Shown one piece after another: positions 29,101-44,100 of a stretch of 64,000 nt of DNA. The notes under the pieces were generated by a model that searched no databases, had not been told where the DNA came from, and saw only the letters and a program-made list of their open reading frames with translations. The translations under genes were made by a program, and so were the position numbers. Positions within the stretch are counted from its first letter, which is position 1; each line of letters starts with the position of its first letter. Origin of the DNA: Fasciolopsis buskii (Eukaryota > Platyhelminthes > Trematoda > Plagiorchiida > Fasciolidae); assembly GCA_008360955.1 (NCBI GenBank), contig LUCM01000553.1, positions 149,826 through 213,825 of the forward strand, read 5' to 3'.

Positions 29101-32100
29101 TTGCTTGTGTTTTTTGTGATTCACTCTGATGGATTTGGAAGAACTTGCACTGAGCTCTGTTTAACTAAAACCACTGATGTTCTCTCCACGTTTATTTGTT
29201 TCCTTTATTTATCCTGAAATTTTCTTGCTGTGGGACGCCAGAATGGTTAGTGATAATCAAACTATGAACATAATGGCGCCGGTAGGTGAATGCACCGGTT
29301 TTCAATGGCAATTACATTGCGCTCGTCTACCTTTGGACATTGCATAAATGTCTCCAAATCCTTACCAAGATATTTCAGAGTCTTGAGGGATAACGATGTT
29401 ATCATCACTAATATTAATGTCAGCTTTCAAAATTAGTATTACAATTATAATGTTGTGTAAAAACACCGGAAGTTATCTTCTAGAGCGGGTTTGTTTCCTC
29501 GATCGGGCTCCACGGGCTCATTCCATCTTATTCAGAGGCCAAAGCCGGGCATACTTATGAGTGCGCATAGGTCGTCGGAAGTTTGGAAGTGCTCAAAGGG
29601 ACAGTGTATCAATTTTCATAATTTGGTACTGTTGAAAATGAAGAGAAACCCCGCATGCTACTTAGCTAGTAGAGCAAGAAGAATAAAGGCTGAAGGAGCA
29701 GAAAAAATGATCTCAAAGTTATCCCAAAACACTTGTAGATAACAATTGTAAGACAGGAAGAAGCGATGTATGAACCCGCGTAAGTCTATTTGCCTTTTAA
29801 GGATGATACAGAGGCTGACCCTATTCCCAGAATATCGTCAAGTGTAATCAGTAGTATAGTCTTTGTTGCACAACTGGAAATTTTATGCAGATCCAAATCG
29901 ACCATGCTTCCAACTAACGACAGAAAGCCAAATACTATAACCGCATTTTGAATATATTCATTTACCTACTCGTGTGGTACTTGGTGCGCTGGTCGTATGA
30001 CCAGGCATCTCCCTGACTGTGTTCGCGAACGCAACTTGACTTGGTTTAGATGAACACTAAAGCTAATTACTGATGCGATGTGTTCACACCTTGATCAATC
30101 GAACCAGAAATCCATGACGCTGGGGGCAGGCAATCAAAAATTGTCAAATGTTGTATTCTAAACACTGCAAAAGCTGCATGCCTAGGTTTAAACGACCCAC
30201 GTTTCGAGCTTCAGAGCGATCCCTCTAGATGCTTGGACTCCCGAAGCTTAGTCCCCACCCCAAAATGTGAAGTACCAGGTAAGCACTAGACATATTAATC
30301 GACCACACTTGCAACGTTATTAAAATTTTAATCCCTGTGTATAAACCCTATTCCTTTCAAACTCTTGAGATATTATTTAATTTCATGCTCAAGCAGGCAC
30401 ATAGAAAAGAGATAGCCAGCCTGCTCGCCACGTGTCGTGTACAGTGCTCTGCGGGACTTTTAATCTGAATTAATTTAATTGACGACACGCAAATGATCTT
30501 ATTGTTCCGCTAGCTTATTGCAAAAGACGGACAGCAGACTGTAATTTTGAAAGATTAATGCTATAAAACCTGGATTACTTGAACGGAAACACCCAATAGG
30601 AAAAGCTGACCTTGGCTAGTTTTATGCCAGCGCCGAATGAATACTTCCATCTAGTTCTTGAGGATATAAGTAACGAATTGCTTAGTTTTAAGAACTTCTG
30701 ATACGTTAATGAGCATCAGCCTTCATAAAAATTAGTTTTGCACCTTGTAGCTGAATGGAGAATATTTTGGCTGGAAAACCAGGCCATATTCCATTTTTGT
30801 TGCAAATATTAGGCCCCAACCAGGAAACATTGTCAGACCAGAAAATGTAACAAAATGAAATTTGCATTTATCCGAAGTGGCACGGAGAACCTCATGTTAT
30901 ACATAATGGACAATCAACTTGTGTGCTCCATATCTAAAATTGGACTCTGAGGGTCAAAACTCAACTGGATACCCCCGAACCTAACTTTAGCTAATCAGGA
31001 TAGTTAATTGGTTATGGTTTTCATGCCCCTTAGTCTTGTCACAAACTGACGACCATGACTGATCTTCCAAGCCCATCTGCCTCGGAGGACAGGGTAAATG
31101 GAGGACTCATTCTGGAAAGACGTGTACATTTTATTCCAAACTTTTTAACTCATTCGGACGCATTTTCCCTTCTCTGTGACTAAAAATCTTAGACCCTACT
31201 GTTAAACGAAATTCTCTCAGCATAGTCTAGCAATACTACGAAGATGCCGGTTTTCAGGCATCAAAAGTCCTCCTAATCTAGTACCTCCGTCTAGGTTTCT
31301 GAGATCTATAGCAAAGTCTATCCTTCCTCTCAGTTCAAGTTCAACCTCTGACCGACAATCGGATGTCTGGTGGAAGCCAGTAAAATGGCAAATTAGTAAA
31401 TGACAATCGAGCCTTCAGTTTACTCAGAGACGTTTCTCCAGACTTGCGAAAACCTGGTGAGATCCGAATGTCAAAACAAAAAATCATTTATTTTTCGAAC
31501 TCCTTTCCTTCAAAAAATAAGTTCAATTTTAGGTCAGTTCAGCGCTGCAGAAGTGTTTTACATTACAGGTGAAGAACAAGTCAAACATACAGTGTTGCTT
31601 AGATGATCGAGAAATGCAGGCAACGTAAATAGGTAATCAGTGCAACCCGAAATAACCCCTGCACATTCGAAGTCCAAAGATCTCCATTCTGAGCAAACAC
31701 CAATGCTAGTATTCTCACACAACGATAAGACCACTTCCGTAAGCATCTCAGCCACATGCTTGAAGGAGAACGTTAAGTCAGCGAGTAATCCTGAGGGGCA
31801 GCAGGTGTTGTGATGAACGCTGGTAAAAGGTCATCTTAGGTAGACAAGGCTTCGGCTATTTGTAAACAATGAGCAGAGAAAAGCAAAGTATTATCCTAGT
31901 GCATTCTCTGGTGTGAGGCTGTCTCACGAAACTGCACTTTCAACGGAGTCGAGTGCCGTTTTATGATCAAGAAGGATAGACATCATTTGGCTATGTAAGC
32001 TTCTTCTGTATTTAATGTATGCATGTGATCAAAAGTATCATTGTTGTCCGTCTGAGTCTATTGCTGTTAAGAAGAAGGACGCCTTATAAATAAATGTCCC

Positions 32101-35100
32101 TTTTTATGGAAAATGCATTTGTATCCAAAGATTTTATGGCAAGAAGAATTTGAAATAGGCGACCGCCTTTGCAAGTTTTGAGACAGCAGGTGTGCCTCTG
32201 CTGCCGCTTTCCGTCTCTCTAAAACAGTAAAATTTGGCACTGAAATCAGCATCAACGACCGCCATATCCGTTCTGCGAACCATTGGGGATAATTCCCAAT
32301 GGAATTTGGCTCAGAAAAGCCGCGGTCGACAGGGGTATATGACGAGCGAAACTCGATGTTCTGACCTACTTTTGTTGATATATACTGGGTCGTCCAGGCG
32401 AACACAAATGCTTGTTTGCTGAGATCCAGATTGACGATTTACTCTGGGGTCCCTGGCTCAAATTATTCCGAATTCAGTATGATTACAAGTACTCAAAAAC
32501 GCATCCCCTGACGTACAAATGATGAAATGAAGAAAAGAAATTGCATATTGTCTGTGAATAGTGTATAGGGAAATGGGGTCTTACAGACACAAAATGTTTC
32601 CAATTTAAAGCTTGAACAGCTTTAGCTAAATCAGCTCGTTTCTCTTGTCTAGTATATGTGTAATCATTGAAAGCAGTCAGCTGAAGAGAATAATTACGTC
32701 TGGTTGTTTTGTCTAGGTTATTTCCTGCCTTTACACTTGTTTCACAACCAATCAAATCAACGTCGCCCCGATTACCCTTGGTAACTCGTACAGTCTAGAC
32801 ATCGGCCGGACGCAAATGAGTAAGATTCCCCTCAGAAAGGGTGGTCAAGGCATTTAGGCGACTAGAAACAGCAAAAGTAGTTTTCCTCTGGAACCCTTAT
32901 CCGGGCCTTTGACCGAAAAGTGTGAACTACACTACACTGGGGCTTAGATTTAACCAAGGAAAATGACCAAAGCACTTTTGATAGTTGAAGGAGGCTAAGG
33001 GTGTTAGTTTGGGACGTAAAACAAGGATTACACAAAGATGTAAGAATTCCAAATGTTTGCTTAGTTATTGCAGCTAGAAGCAATGAAAAGCGGGTTCTAA
33101 TTATTCTGTATGCCTGCCTACGAAGTTGTAATCAGCTGTATTTCTACAGTTTATTAGATCTGATTGGATCCTGCTGGCTATTTTAACCACTAAGCAAAGG
33201 AAAACCTTCGCTGTGAAATCATCTGTCTACAGGACGGCAAGATTGGTTGTTTTGAAGCCTATCTGCTTCCATCAATTGTTGTTCCACTGATTTCACCGAA
33301 TTAATTTCCAGCTGGAAGCGAGGAGAACGATTCGGAGTCTACTTCGCCATTTTTCTAACCATTGACAGATTAATACCTTACACCCAGTAATTGTGCAAGG
33401 TTTATCGAGCCCAGAATGCAAGCCCCTCAAGATTGCTTAAAACACATGCATGGTCCATATTATTTTGGCTTTTTAACCCGCTACTATAGGGCAGCGTTGA
33501 GCATTTTTCCTCATACATTGTGTGCAATTTTTGTGCAAGAAACTGATGACAAATTCATTGGAAATCACATTTTTAATTAGAGAAAACAGTATTTAGTTCA
33601 GGCAGAATCCCAATGAGAATTCTTTTCAAATGAGAGTGGCGGTTATTACTGCACACTTATTTGTTATTGAAATTCGAAAGTCAGAAAGTTCCGACGCTAG
33701 TAGCATTGCTCAAGATGACCTCCTCGGGACTGTTTCAGAGCTTTTTGCACCCGACAAACAGTCGAACATGCCAGATTGGTGGTTAAATTACAGCAGCCTA
33801 CCAGTGACTAATCTATACACCTTGACAAAACACGACTAGTATCTATGGTCCAGGTAGTTGCTCTTATCAGGGCGGAGGCGTACAGTGACGATAAATGGTT
33901 ACGCTCATTAATATGAAGTTTTTATCTGTATGACAATACCGATACTATCCGTCTCTCTGATTTAACAGAGCTGGGAGAAAATTTATATTTCTCTCTACAT
34001 TTAGTGCCAAACTTATGTAACAAAATTTTGTACCACACTGAATTTTCATCTTGCTTTATGGGATTCAAGTAAATAACCACCATGTAACCCACTGGGGATT
34101 ATTCCACTCGTGTCGAATATTGCCCAATCAAAATTATTCCCAAACCTATCTCTTATTGGTTACTGTCAAGCCAACCGCGAAGCTACACTCTACATTCATT
34201 CTGGTTTTGCAAACTGAACACAACAGATTGCGAATTTCTTCCATCAGTTGTGAATATTTCCATTCCTGTTTTTGACGTGTTTAATCATGCTTCATTTGGC
34301 ATGTCCACAGAATGATTCAAGCAGATTCATTGCAGACGGATTTATTCATTACTTCTTCTCTTGGTATATTATTCTGGCAAACCTAACAGGTACCGTGTTT
34401 AGTGGCTTATGTTTCCTTGTGCTCATCAAACATCCTCGTGTATTTGCACCCTCGACTCGGGTCTGGTTTATGGCAATCACTGTAAGTGACTTTTTCACAC
34501 TCCTGTTGGCCGCGAATGATATGTACGCAGAGGTCATGTTTACTACCCCGTACCATCGACTATTGTTCAAACTCTTCGGACGATATAACTGCATGGTCCG
34601 TCTTAGCTTAATCCTATCTTTGGGCTGGAGTTCGAATTTGCTACAAACTGGTTTGTCTTTGGAACGTTTGGCCTCTGTGATTGCCCCGCTAAAAACTCGT
34701 GCCCTGATAACAGGTCGTCTTACTCGTCTCACCATACTTGGAATAATTATCTTTTCATGTGGTATAGCCATTGGAATAAACATTTTGTCATACGATCCGA
34801 AATTTATGGAATTTGGAGAGGTACAGAATGAGCCCGACTATGAAGTTCTTACAGCTTGTGACCGAGTAAACGGGTCTACTCTGCTTGGAGAAGTGAATAT
34901 TAATTTGGATTTGACCAAAATTGTTTACCATTTAGATCTAATCATGTTCCGTGCAATTCCGTTCGGAACGATGTTGATTTCATCGGCAATAATTGCCTCG
35001 CTGATCCGTTGCCAACGCAGGAGGCGCACCAAATTGATGGGAGCAAACACGGTGCTTCAACAACGGCATTTGTACAGTGGAAGCAGTCGTGAATCACAAG

Positions 35101-38100
35101 CGTCGTTACTATTACTAACCATGAATTTGACCACATTGATCACCAATCCGCTGTTTCTTATCTTCGAACTTATAGACGGAGAAGGAAGTGAAGGTCGTAC
35201 AGCCGGAAAACTTACGGGAAACATATGTATCACATGGGTTCTTCGTCAAACATTTAATTGGTTGCTATACTTTAATAATCAAACAAATTGGATTTTCTAT
35301 ATCGCTTTTGGTGCCCGATTTCGACATCATATAGCCACACTTTTTGGATGCCGTCGACCCGGTACTAGCGGCAGGCAAGCCAAGAGATCTCAAACAGTTC
35401 TGACTCGTCAGTCACCGTATCAAACAATTCAGGGAGGAGAAAGCCGCCTAATGATAGTAGATCCGGCAGTCTACGAGGAACAAATGGAACAGATCAAATC
35501 GTCAGGATTGGAACGGTCATCGGCGGACAAATGCATGCCGCTTATTACACCGGTTTGTCATACACTTAAAATGTAGTATTGGCAAAACTGTTCCAGTCCT
35601 CCCGTTGAATCCAACCATCTGGCACCTATATCCCAACGAGGAATCAGAAGAATGGCCTACGATTGTAAACAAATCGATCCAGCCAAGCCAACGACACCAA
35701 TTTCATGTTATCGTGTACCGAACTGTGGCCGTAAAAATGTGCATAGATATCACAGCAGATGGCCTTAGTCTGCTCGTGAATCTCCGTTGTTTATAACTTA
35801 TCTGATATTACCGAATATCCAGATGATTGATTACATTTTCATGTTTTCGTCTCACAGAACATGCTTATTTGGTGACCGACTCGCAGAACACATCAGATGA
35901 AAGTTTCCCAGCCTTTTAATTGGAACCGGCACTCTGATTACTGTGATGTTTGTAGACACTCGCAAAGGGCCTGTGTCTGGAACTGGCTCTCACTGACTAC
36001 ACTAAGTAGGTAAATTCACACATCTGTTTTTTCCTGTGTGAAGGGTCATGTTCTTATTTCCTTGGAGATGAGCAATTATATATATATATATGTATATGTA
36101 CATGGAAAAAGACAAATCTAGTGACTTATCACTGAAAGGTGAATATGATTTATTCAGTTGTGATTTCCTGTGATGTCTTAGCTCCCATTTCAAGTAACAA
36201 ATTTTTCTAACAACCATATAGAACCGTCTTATTCTCACTCTGTATCACGGGAGGATTACAATTCAGATGAAATAGATAACGAACGTTGATGAATAAGCTT
36301 GTTTTCAGTGGTTCGTAGCAATGTCATTACGTAACAATATATTAGAATTGCTTTTTAGGAGGGATTGGATTAGTCACGTAAAAATATGGGTAGAGAAGGA
36401 GTTCCGGTGTTACATGCATAACCCGAATATAGATAGCCGTGTAGTTATTTGGTTTGTAGTCAAGGGATTTTTTATCCGGACAAGACAAAATTAACAAAAA
36501 TGACAAAGGGGAATGATAAAATCCATTAGGTTGAAGAATCTTTGTCCACGATCAGGAGAGGGTTGGTAAAAAAGAACGTAATGGATTCGCCCACAGTCGG
36601 ACAGATTCAGCCTACGGGGACCACTATTCGGAGAATGGACTATTCATCCAAAATAAATAAAAATGGAGTACCTTTGAGGCCTATTCTCGTTATGTGCATT
36701 TGGCCATACCACGCTTTGACAAAATGGCTGGCTAGGTTGCCAGNNNNNNNNNNNNNNNNNNNNNNNNNNNNNNNNNNNNNNNNNNNNNNNNNNNNNNNNN
36801 NNNNNNNNNNNNNNNNNNNNNNNNNNNNNNNNNNNNNNNNNNNNNNNNNNNNNNNNNNNNNNNNNNNNNNNNNNNNNNNNNNNNNNNNNNNNNNNNNNNN
36901 NNNNNNNNNNNNNNNNNNNNNNNNNNNNNNNNNNNNNNNNNNNNNNNNNNNNNNNNNNNNNNNNNNNNNNNNNNNNNNNNNNNNNNNNNNNNNNNNNNNN
37001 NNNNNNNNNNNNNNNNNNNNNNNNNNNNNNNNNNNNNNNNNNNNNNNNNNNNNNNNNNNNNNNNNNNNNNNNNNNNNNNNNNNNNNNNNNNNNNNNNNNN
37101 NNNNNNNNNNNNNNNNNNNNNNNNNNNNNNNNNNNNNNNNNNNNNNNNNNNNNNNNNNNNNNNNNNNNNNNNNNNNNNNNNNNNNNNNNNNNNNNNNNNN
37201 NNNNNNNNNNNNNNNNNNNNNNNNNNNNNNNNNNNNNNNNNNNNNNNNNNNNNNNNNNNNNNNNNNNNNNNNNNNNNNNNNNNNNNNNNNNNNNNNNNNN
37301 NNNNNNNNNNNNNNNNNNNNNNNNNNNNNNNNNNNNNNNNNNNNNNNNNNNNNNNNNNNNNNNNNNNNNNNNNNNNNNNNNNNNNNNNNNNNNNNNNNNN
37401 NNNNNNNNNNNNNNNNNNNNNNNNNNNNNNNNNNNNNNNNNNNNNNNNNNNNNNNNNNNNNNNNNNNNNNNNNNNNNNNNNNNNNNNNNNNNNNNNNNNN
37501 NNNNNNNNNNNNNNNNNNNNNNNNNNNNNNNNNNNNNNNNNNNNNNNNNNNNNNNNNNNNNNNNNNNNNNNNNNNNNNNGCCTTACGATTGACGTGCAAT
37601 GTGCCATAGGGACACGCGAACGAAGAAACACAAAACGAGGCTGCAGAATCAGGAACTTTGCCTGTTCAACCCCCCCCCATGGTGTCAATACGGTTAAAAG
37701 GCAAAGTTCCTGATTCTGCAGCCTCGTTTTGTGTTTCTTCGTTCGCGTGTCCCTATGGCACATTGCACGTCAATCGTAAGGCCAGGGGCTTGTCTGAATG
37801 CATTCGTGGGCACCGCCCTGCACGTTTTGGCACCTGAACAATTAAGTCACTCAAGAGCGCAGTCATTTCCCACATCACAGACTAACCATATCGTGAGTGT
37901 GAGGGAAGCTTTCCGAACCCAGTGTAAGGTCAGGGGTCAACAGTCTGGGTTGACAATTTGTCTCCTTGTGAGCACAGCGGAAGCTGTCCCGATTCGTCTT
38001 CACAATCCTCCACTGTGCGCTCAAAAACAACTTGTGCTTGCCTTTCTACTCCTCTATCCCATCCTTCGTCCCAAAGCAAATCCTAGACGACAGAATAAGC

Positions 38101-41100
38101 AACATAACACGGTCATCAGTGTTCAGGTTATGCATGTACCACCACAAATCCCTTCCGCAACCATATCTTTATTTGACTAATCCTGTCCCTCTTAACAACG
38201 GGCCGATTTATGTTTTCGCAATGTGCTCAGTGGGAATTTCCAAGGAATTTAAATAGTAAGTCCAAATAAATGTTGCATTGTTGCCTTGAAAATACAACCT
38301 AGCCTGGTGAAATCATCTGCTTATGGCAAATGGCTCGGAGAAGATTTGCTGGTTTTCGAATATTTAGAAAGTTAAAAGAGATATGTCACCGAAGATGGTG
38401 ATGCTGAATCCAATGACACATAGGTTTGAGCAACAGAAACTGTACTTCGTCTCCCTGGCTATGCTAGATATTCTACGGACTGTGAAAGATCCCCACAAAT
38501 GAGCTCTAATTGCTTTCGGGAATGGATTAAGACCCTACGAGTTTCGACAGTCGATTTCTGGTACCTCACAACACTAGATCCAAGCTACAGATAGTTCTCC
38601 TGACGAGTCGTTGGATTTCTACGGAACTAAAGTTACACATTATCGTTTTATTCGTATTGTAATCCCAAAGAATTACCTGCAAGCGAGACCACAGGGTACA
38701 CAGCTTTAACAGTTGTTTCATCAGATGTGAAAGACACTTTGTTCTTGGGGCGAAAACTAATTGCATAATCACAAGGGTGAACAGGGTTAGTGGTTACTAC
38801 CTATAGATGGATCTCTGTGAGAATCCATGCAATAAGTTGTTAACGCACGAAACTTGGCATGGTCAGCCAACCGTAATCTTTCAGTTGTACATCCAACACA
38901 ACTGATTAAATTCGGCTGAAATGACGATTCGCAGTTTCGGATATTCCGGGAGTTAATGACTTGTGTCCGAAGCAAATGGTTAAGCAAAACAAACCCCTAT
39001 GGAACAAAATGCACGGACTGTCCCTTGATACATGTTCATAGTTCTTAAGTGGTTTCTGCAATTACATCACGGTTGATTTTAGATTTATGAATTCGCCAAA
39101 CTTCTGGTTCACTAAGTTCCTTATTACTAAAGGTTACACTGGTTGCTGATGAATTTGCGCTACCGGTAAAATAGAACAAGTAACTACTGGTTATAACGTT
39201 AAAACATAGGCGAACTAGAAGCTGAGTGGACACCGTGACTTTGCTTCAGTAACTTGCTTTCGTAAAAAACTTAATGTATTGGTTGTGTGCAATATTTTCT
39301 CAAGAAGAAGCGTCAGTTTGTTCACGAGTAATCATGCTTGCAATTCAGAAAAAGTAACCGCATTTCTCTAATGACCACCAGTAGGAAACCAGGGGCTACG
39401 GTTATGGTGTGCCTCTTTGCAAAATGTTCATTTATAGTTGAGCCTTTTTGGTAATATTCTAAATGAACTTACCTCCCACTGTTTGGAGGCATACTGCACA
39501 TACTAATCAACTTGCCATATACTTTGTCGACAAAAATGTAAAGCATACCGGCACAGTACTGTTCCGTTTTGTATACCAAGATCCGTCTGTTAGTGCTAAT
39601 TTAACGAGTCTGAAAAAACGGTAACTTCGGTTAATCGGTTTTCACAGTTTGCTCCGTCGTTTAGTACCATCTGGCCATTACTTAGCAGCTACCAGGCACT
39701 ATCTAGTAGCTCGTGGTTGTCTTTTATTGCCCCTTCCCGGTCAATAGCTACTCAAAACTTCGTGCTTGAATAGAATAGATAAACGCTTTTGGACAACACT
39801 TTTCAAGCCGGCGCATCACGTGCAAGTCTTGTGTGACTCGTTAATCGGACCTTGAAGTCTTGTGTCAACTTCGCCAAATGTTGTAACTTCAGTCCAGAAA
39901 TTCGTGTTTTTATTCATGTCACGACTGCAAAAACAGCTCAAGCTTACTGGACGTTTGAGTGAGACCGACAGTTAGTTCATAAGTGCTGATAAAAAAGCAG
40001 ATAAACATGTCTTTGAGCGCCAACGAATTCCGGAAACCCGTTGACTTTCGTCAAATGCTCCGGTTCTTGAATGTCATCGCAATAACTGGAACAGATGGAA
40101 ATTTTCGTTATCGAACTGCCGAATTATCCTTCTGAGAAAAAGTCCATCAATACATGTCCTCACTCCGCCGTAACTTAGGGATAGGTTAAGGTGGGTCCGA
40201 ATCTGGGTTCTTCCAGTTTGAAAATCCCTTAACATTTATAAGCTACTAATGGTTGCAACAACCATCAAATAGAGATCCGGTAGTCGAAAATTGGAGCGAT
40301 TGGAAATCCAACCGCAAAAGTTTCGCTCTCTGTGGACTACAATCTGTTCTCTTAGCTGAATACCGTTGACATAGAAATGAAATTTCCAGCTAGATCGAAT
40401 TGGCCCCAAATATGCTGAGAGTATTCCTCATTCGAATTAGGCCAGGTATGATATATAACAGTGACAAGTGAATCTTCTCAAAAGGGCAGTCGAGTATTAC
40501 GTTTTTTAACCATGTTCCAATTTGCAGAATAAAAATTATGAGAGAAATCTATTTCGCGGACCTATATTTTATGTTAATGTTTTTCTGTCTAAGCGTAGTT
40601 CCTAGATCTACCTCAATGAAATTCAACTCATTGTTAAGCATTAAAAATGTACACCCACATAGAAGTATGGCTTGCTTTATCTTCAATACAATTGAAGAGT
40701 CACCTTTCATATGTTCCAGCCTTGATGTCTCTGGTAAATTTGATTTAACCGAATTCGGACAAAAACAAATCAAACCATCAAATCTGATGGGGTTCAAACA
40801 CGTCGGGCAGTCAAGTTAATATGAGTTTAGCCGAAATTCACATTTTGTTTCCACATTTAAACTTTGAGCCGTCCTTTATTCTTTTGTTCAGCAGACCTTA
40901 GAGTAGGCTTCTCTTGAAGTGATATTATTTGGTATAACTACTCAGAGGGTAAATATTTATTTTCATAACTTGTAACTTGGTACGTTTCTGTCAGTGATAC
41001 TTTTTTAATCCTTTGTTGCTTTTCTTCTCTGCAAACACAATAGAATTCTCCCCTTAAAATAAAGTGTGCACACGGAATGGCATTTTAGATGGAAAATCCA

Positions 41101-44100
41101 GTAGCAACCACAATGAGTGGTGCACTCAATCATGTTTGAAGATGAGTCCCATTATGGATCCATACTTCACAATATACGAAATTACAGTGTACGCCTTCTG
41201 ATTTGTACAGTTTGTCATATGAGCTATTGATATTTTCACTTATCAACAGTAGAATGCACACTCACGTACGCGTAAGAATATCTATCAGACGAGCTCACTT
41301 ACATGGCCTTTGAAACTAGCTGAATGTCTATTCACTCTTCCGCGAGATTTGGACGCAGGTTTTGTTACATTCCACTTGCCCGTCGTTGCCTTTGCATATG
41401 CTGTGTTTTGCTTACCCAATTGTGGGCATTTATACGTTATCATTACGTGCTTGAAAGAGACCTAGGAAGTTGGCCTACAAGAGATATCATCATAACAAGG
41501 TGATCGAATAAACGGCTGCTGTAAACTAGTTATTTAGCAGTATGTTCCCAGTACTTTTGCTGAAGGAATCTGACTAATGAAAGGACAATATAATGACTGT
41601 CACAATCATTTCCCTTAATCAGTGGCCTTTGCTCAGTATTCACTTGACAGTTATTAGATTGGTATAGGCCACGGCAACTGCAACACAAAACACATTTTAA
41701 ATTATTTTAGGTACGGTTGAATAAGTTAAAAATATCAGTTTCCGCCGTCGGACCAGCCGGAGAAGAAACTGCTACTTGAACAGTGTGATTTATACTAGAC
41801 CAGATGTTATTCACCGCATGAATACACTTGGTCTCATTTAAAACTGGAACGATGAACTATTCATACGCGGTTCATGAAAGTCGAACCAACGGACGATTTT
41901 GGATGATAATTTTAGGAAACGAACTTGAAATCAGCAGTGATTTTGAGTTAGTTGCCTTAGATCACACTGGTACTAGAAACTACGAAGGTACATCAAAACT
42001 TGAAGTTTTATCCACACTGAATTATCACCATGTTAAAACTGCACAGTTTTCAGTTTTTTTCAAATAAACAACATGGAATCAATTAGCTGTCTAATAAGTC
42101 AGACGCAGAACAGACTGAATCCACCAGAGAAAAGCAAACAGGAAATATTGTCCAGGCTGTAAATTAAACTGTCTGTTTGAGTTCGGCTTTTTTAATTCTC
42201 AGTAGAAGTTCGCAGAAAGTCAAAACCACCCAGTATCAAGTGCTAACTTGAACATGTATTTCGGAGTTTGCCAAATCAGTCTCAACGGCTGTTGCACATC
42301 CGTACAAAGCATGAAACGTACACAAATGGATGATATTTAGAAACCAAAAATATTATGAATGTTCACAAATGATTTGCTTTCACAATCAAGCAAATAAACG
42401 AATGTAGAATCAGTATGTTTAGGTAAGAATGGCAGACTTATGAACTGCTGTACATTTGAACTGTGTCAATCATTTTGCAAGTAACCGAATCATTCTTAAT
42501 TCAATCTGTGCCTCAGTGTGTTGACAAAATATTAATATAATTAAAAGGATTTCGCTACCCGTTGTCTCGCGTTTTCAGTTAGAAATCGTTCAGCATTCGC
42601 CGCTAATCCCAACATCAGCACTCAAAGTAGGATCAGTCCTCGGGCGGACTTTCAACAGCACCACGAACTATCCCAATGTCATATAACATTCCCGGTAGTT
42701 TTGTTTGGCCGAGTCAGTCCAGCTAATAAAAAATGCGTGTACACACATTTGCCTGTTTATCTCTTATCTGGTACCTGATCCATGGTTGGGAACTAAAACA
42801 CAGAATACATCACGACAATGGAGGTGATGGGGGAACGGCGAAGACGGGAAACACTAAATATCTGATCTGGGGCATATGCATATATGAGTAAAGAAGTATA
42901 TGCGTATAAAATTCCGGTTGAAAACTATCCACCTTGAGATCACATCTCAATGCTTGATTGATCTTCGGTTATCCGGATTCCGCCACAAGCTGCTAATCGG
43001 TTTTATTGCACACTGATAGAGACTGTGTGAATTCTATCTGCCACAATATTTTATCTTAACTCCTGATCAAGAATATCCTAATGGTTTGAAGTCGATGCCA
43101 ACTAACCTAATTGTGACGACTCGGAAAAGGGCCCATGGCCACGTGCAAAAGAATTACTAATAGTGATAGGAGTCAGTCACCCTGATTATCCCCTCGAGTT
43201 AAAACAGTAATAAAATGCTGGCCTTTTGAGTTCTGTATAAACGTGCACAACGAGCTGTACGTGCAGCGATGTTGGATTTCTTTTTTTGAAAAACGTCAAA
43301 TGATTTGCTAAATCGAACACAATGCCCACTTCGGATGCGGATGACACGTACTGCCAATGGTTCCTACCTAGGATGAAACAGCGGTAAATTTCTTTCACAG
43401 TTTCTTGACGGGAAATTAATTCTGAATAGCATAAGACAAGTGGTTACCTGTAACATCTATTCTCTTACTGAAAGGCTAATCAAGTGGAAGTGCTATACCG
43501 AATCCACGAATTGTAGCAGGATGTACAAATCAAATGTCCTAACTAAACTGCGAAAATCACACTTGGACTAACATAAATTATTCTAAAGAATAATTCCTGA
43601 TTTAATTGTAAGTACCCCATTTGGTACAGCTATCACTGAACATTCTCCACAGGAAGTGAATAGTTTTTTCTACGAAAATAAATTTCCAAGCGCCAGATAC
43701 AGATATATTAAGCTCTTGGTTAGACGAGAAGAAAATTCTGATGGTTAAAGCTAAATCCAAAAACACATTGATCATTTCTGTTTACGAAATTAAATTGCGA
43801 GTGAAAAGTTCACCAATAAATTACCATTTCCAACTGCATCTAATTTGTAAAGCATAAAAATACAGTTAGTACCTAATCAGTAAAAGCAATTTCATGTACC
43901 CTTCAACATGTTTGCTGCTCAGTAGACTTTCGAGTGTGGGAAAAGTTTTGTTTGCCATGACTGTACTTTGATTGCTCAGCTTATAGTTCAAAAGCTTCAC
44001 GGATAAATGGTCGATGACATGTTTTCCGCAACCAATGAGAACGGCATGGCGCCGAAAATCACAAACAAAAACGACAAACAATCGGTTACCCCTGTCAACA

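Noticed and set aside
32067..32405. 112-codon minus-strand frame as an LLTP exon
   Set aside because: No family similarity and no splice sites in a compatible phase.
34349..34783. 144-codon minus-strand frame opposite the receptor
   Set aside because: It is a shadow of the receptor coding sequence; the plus strand carries the seven-helix pattern.
36542..37763. Long open frames across the undetermined run
   Set aside because: They exist only because N codons contain no stops.
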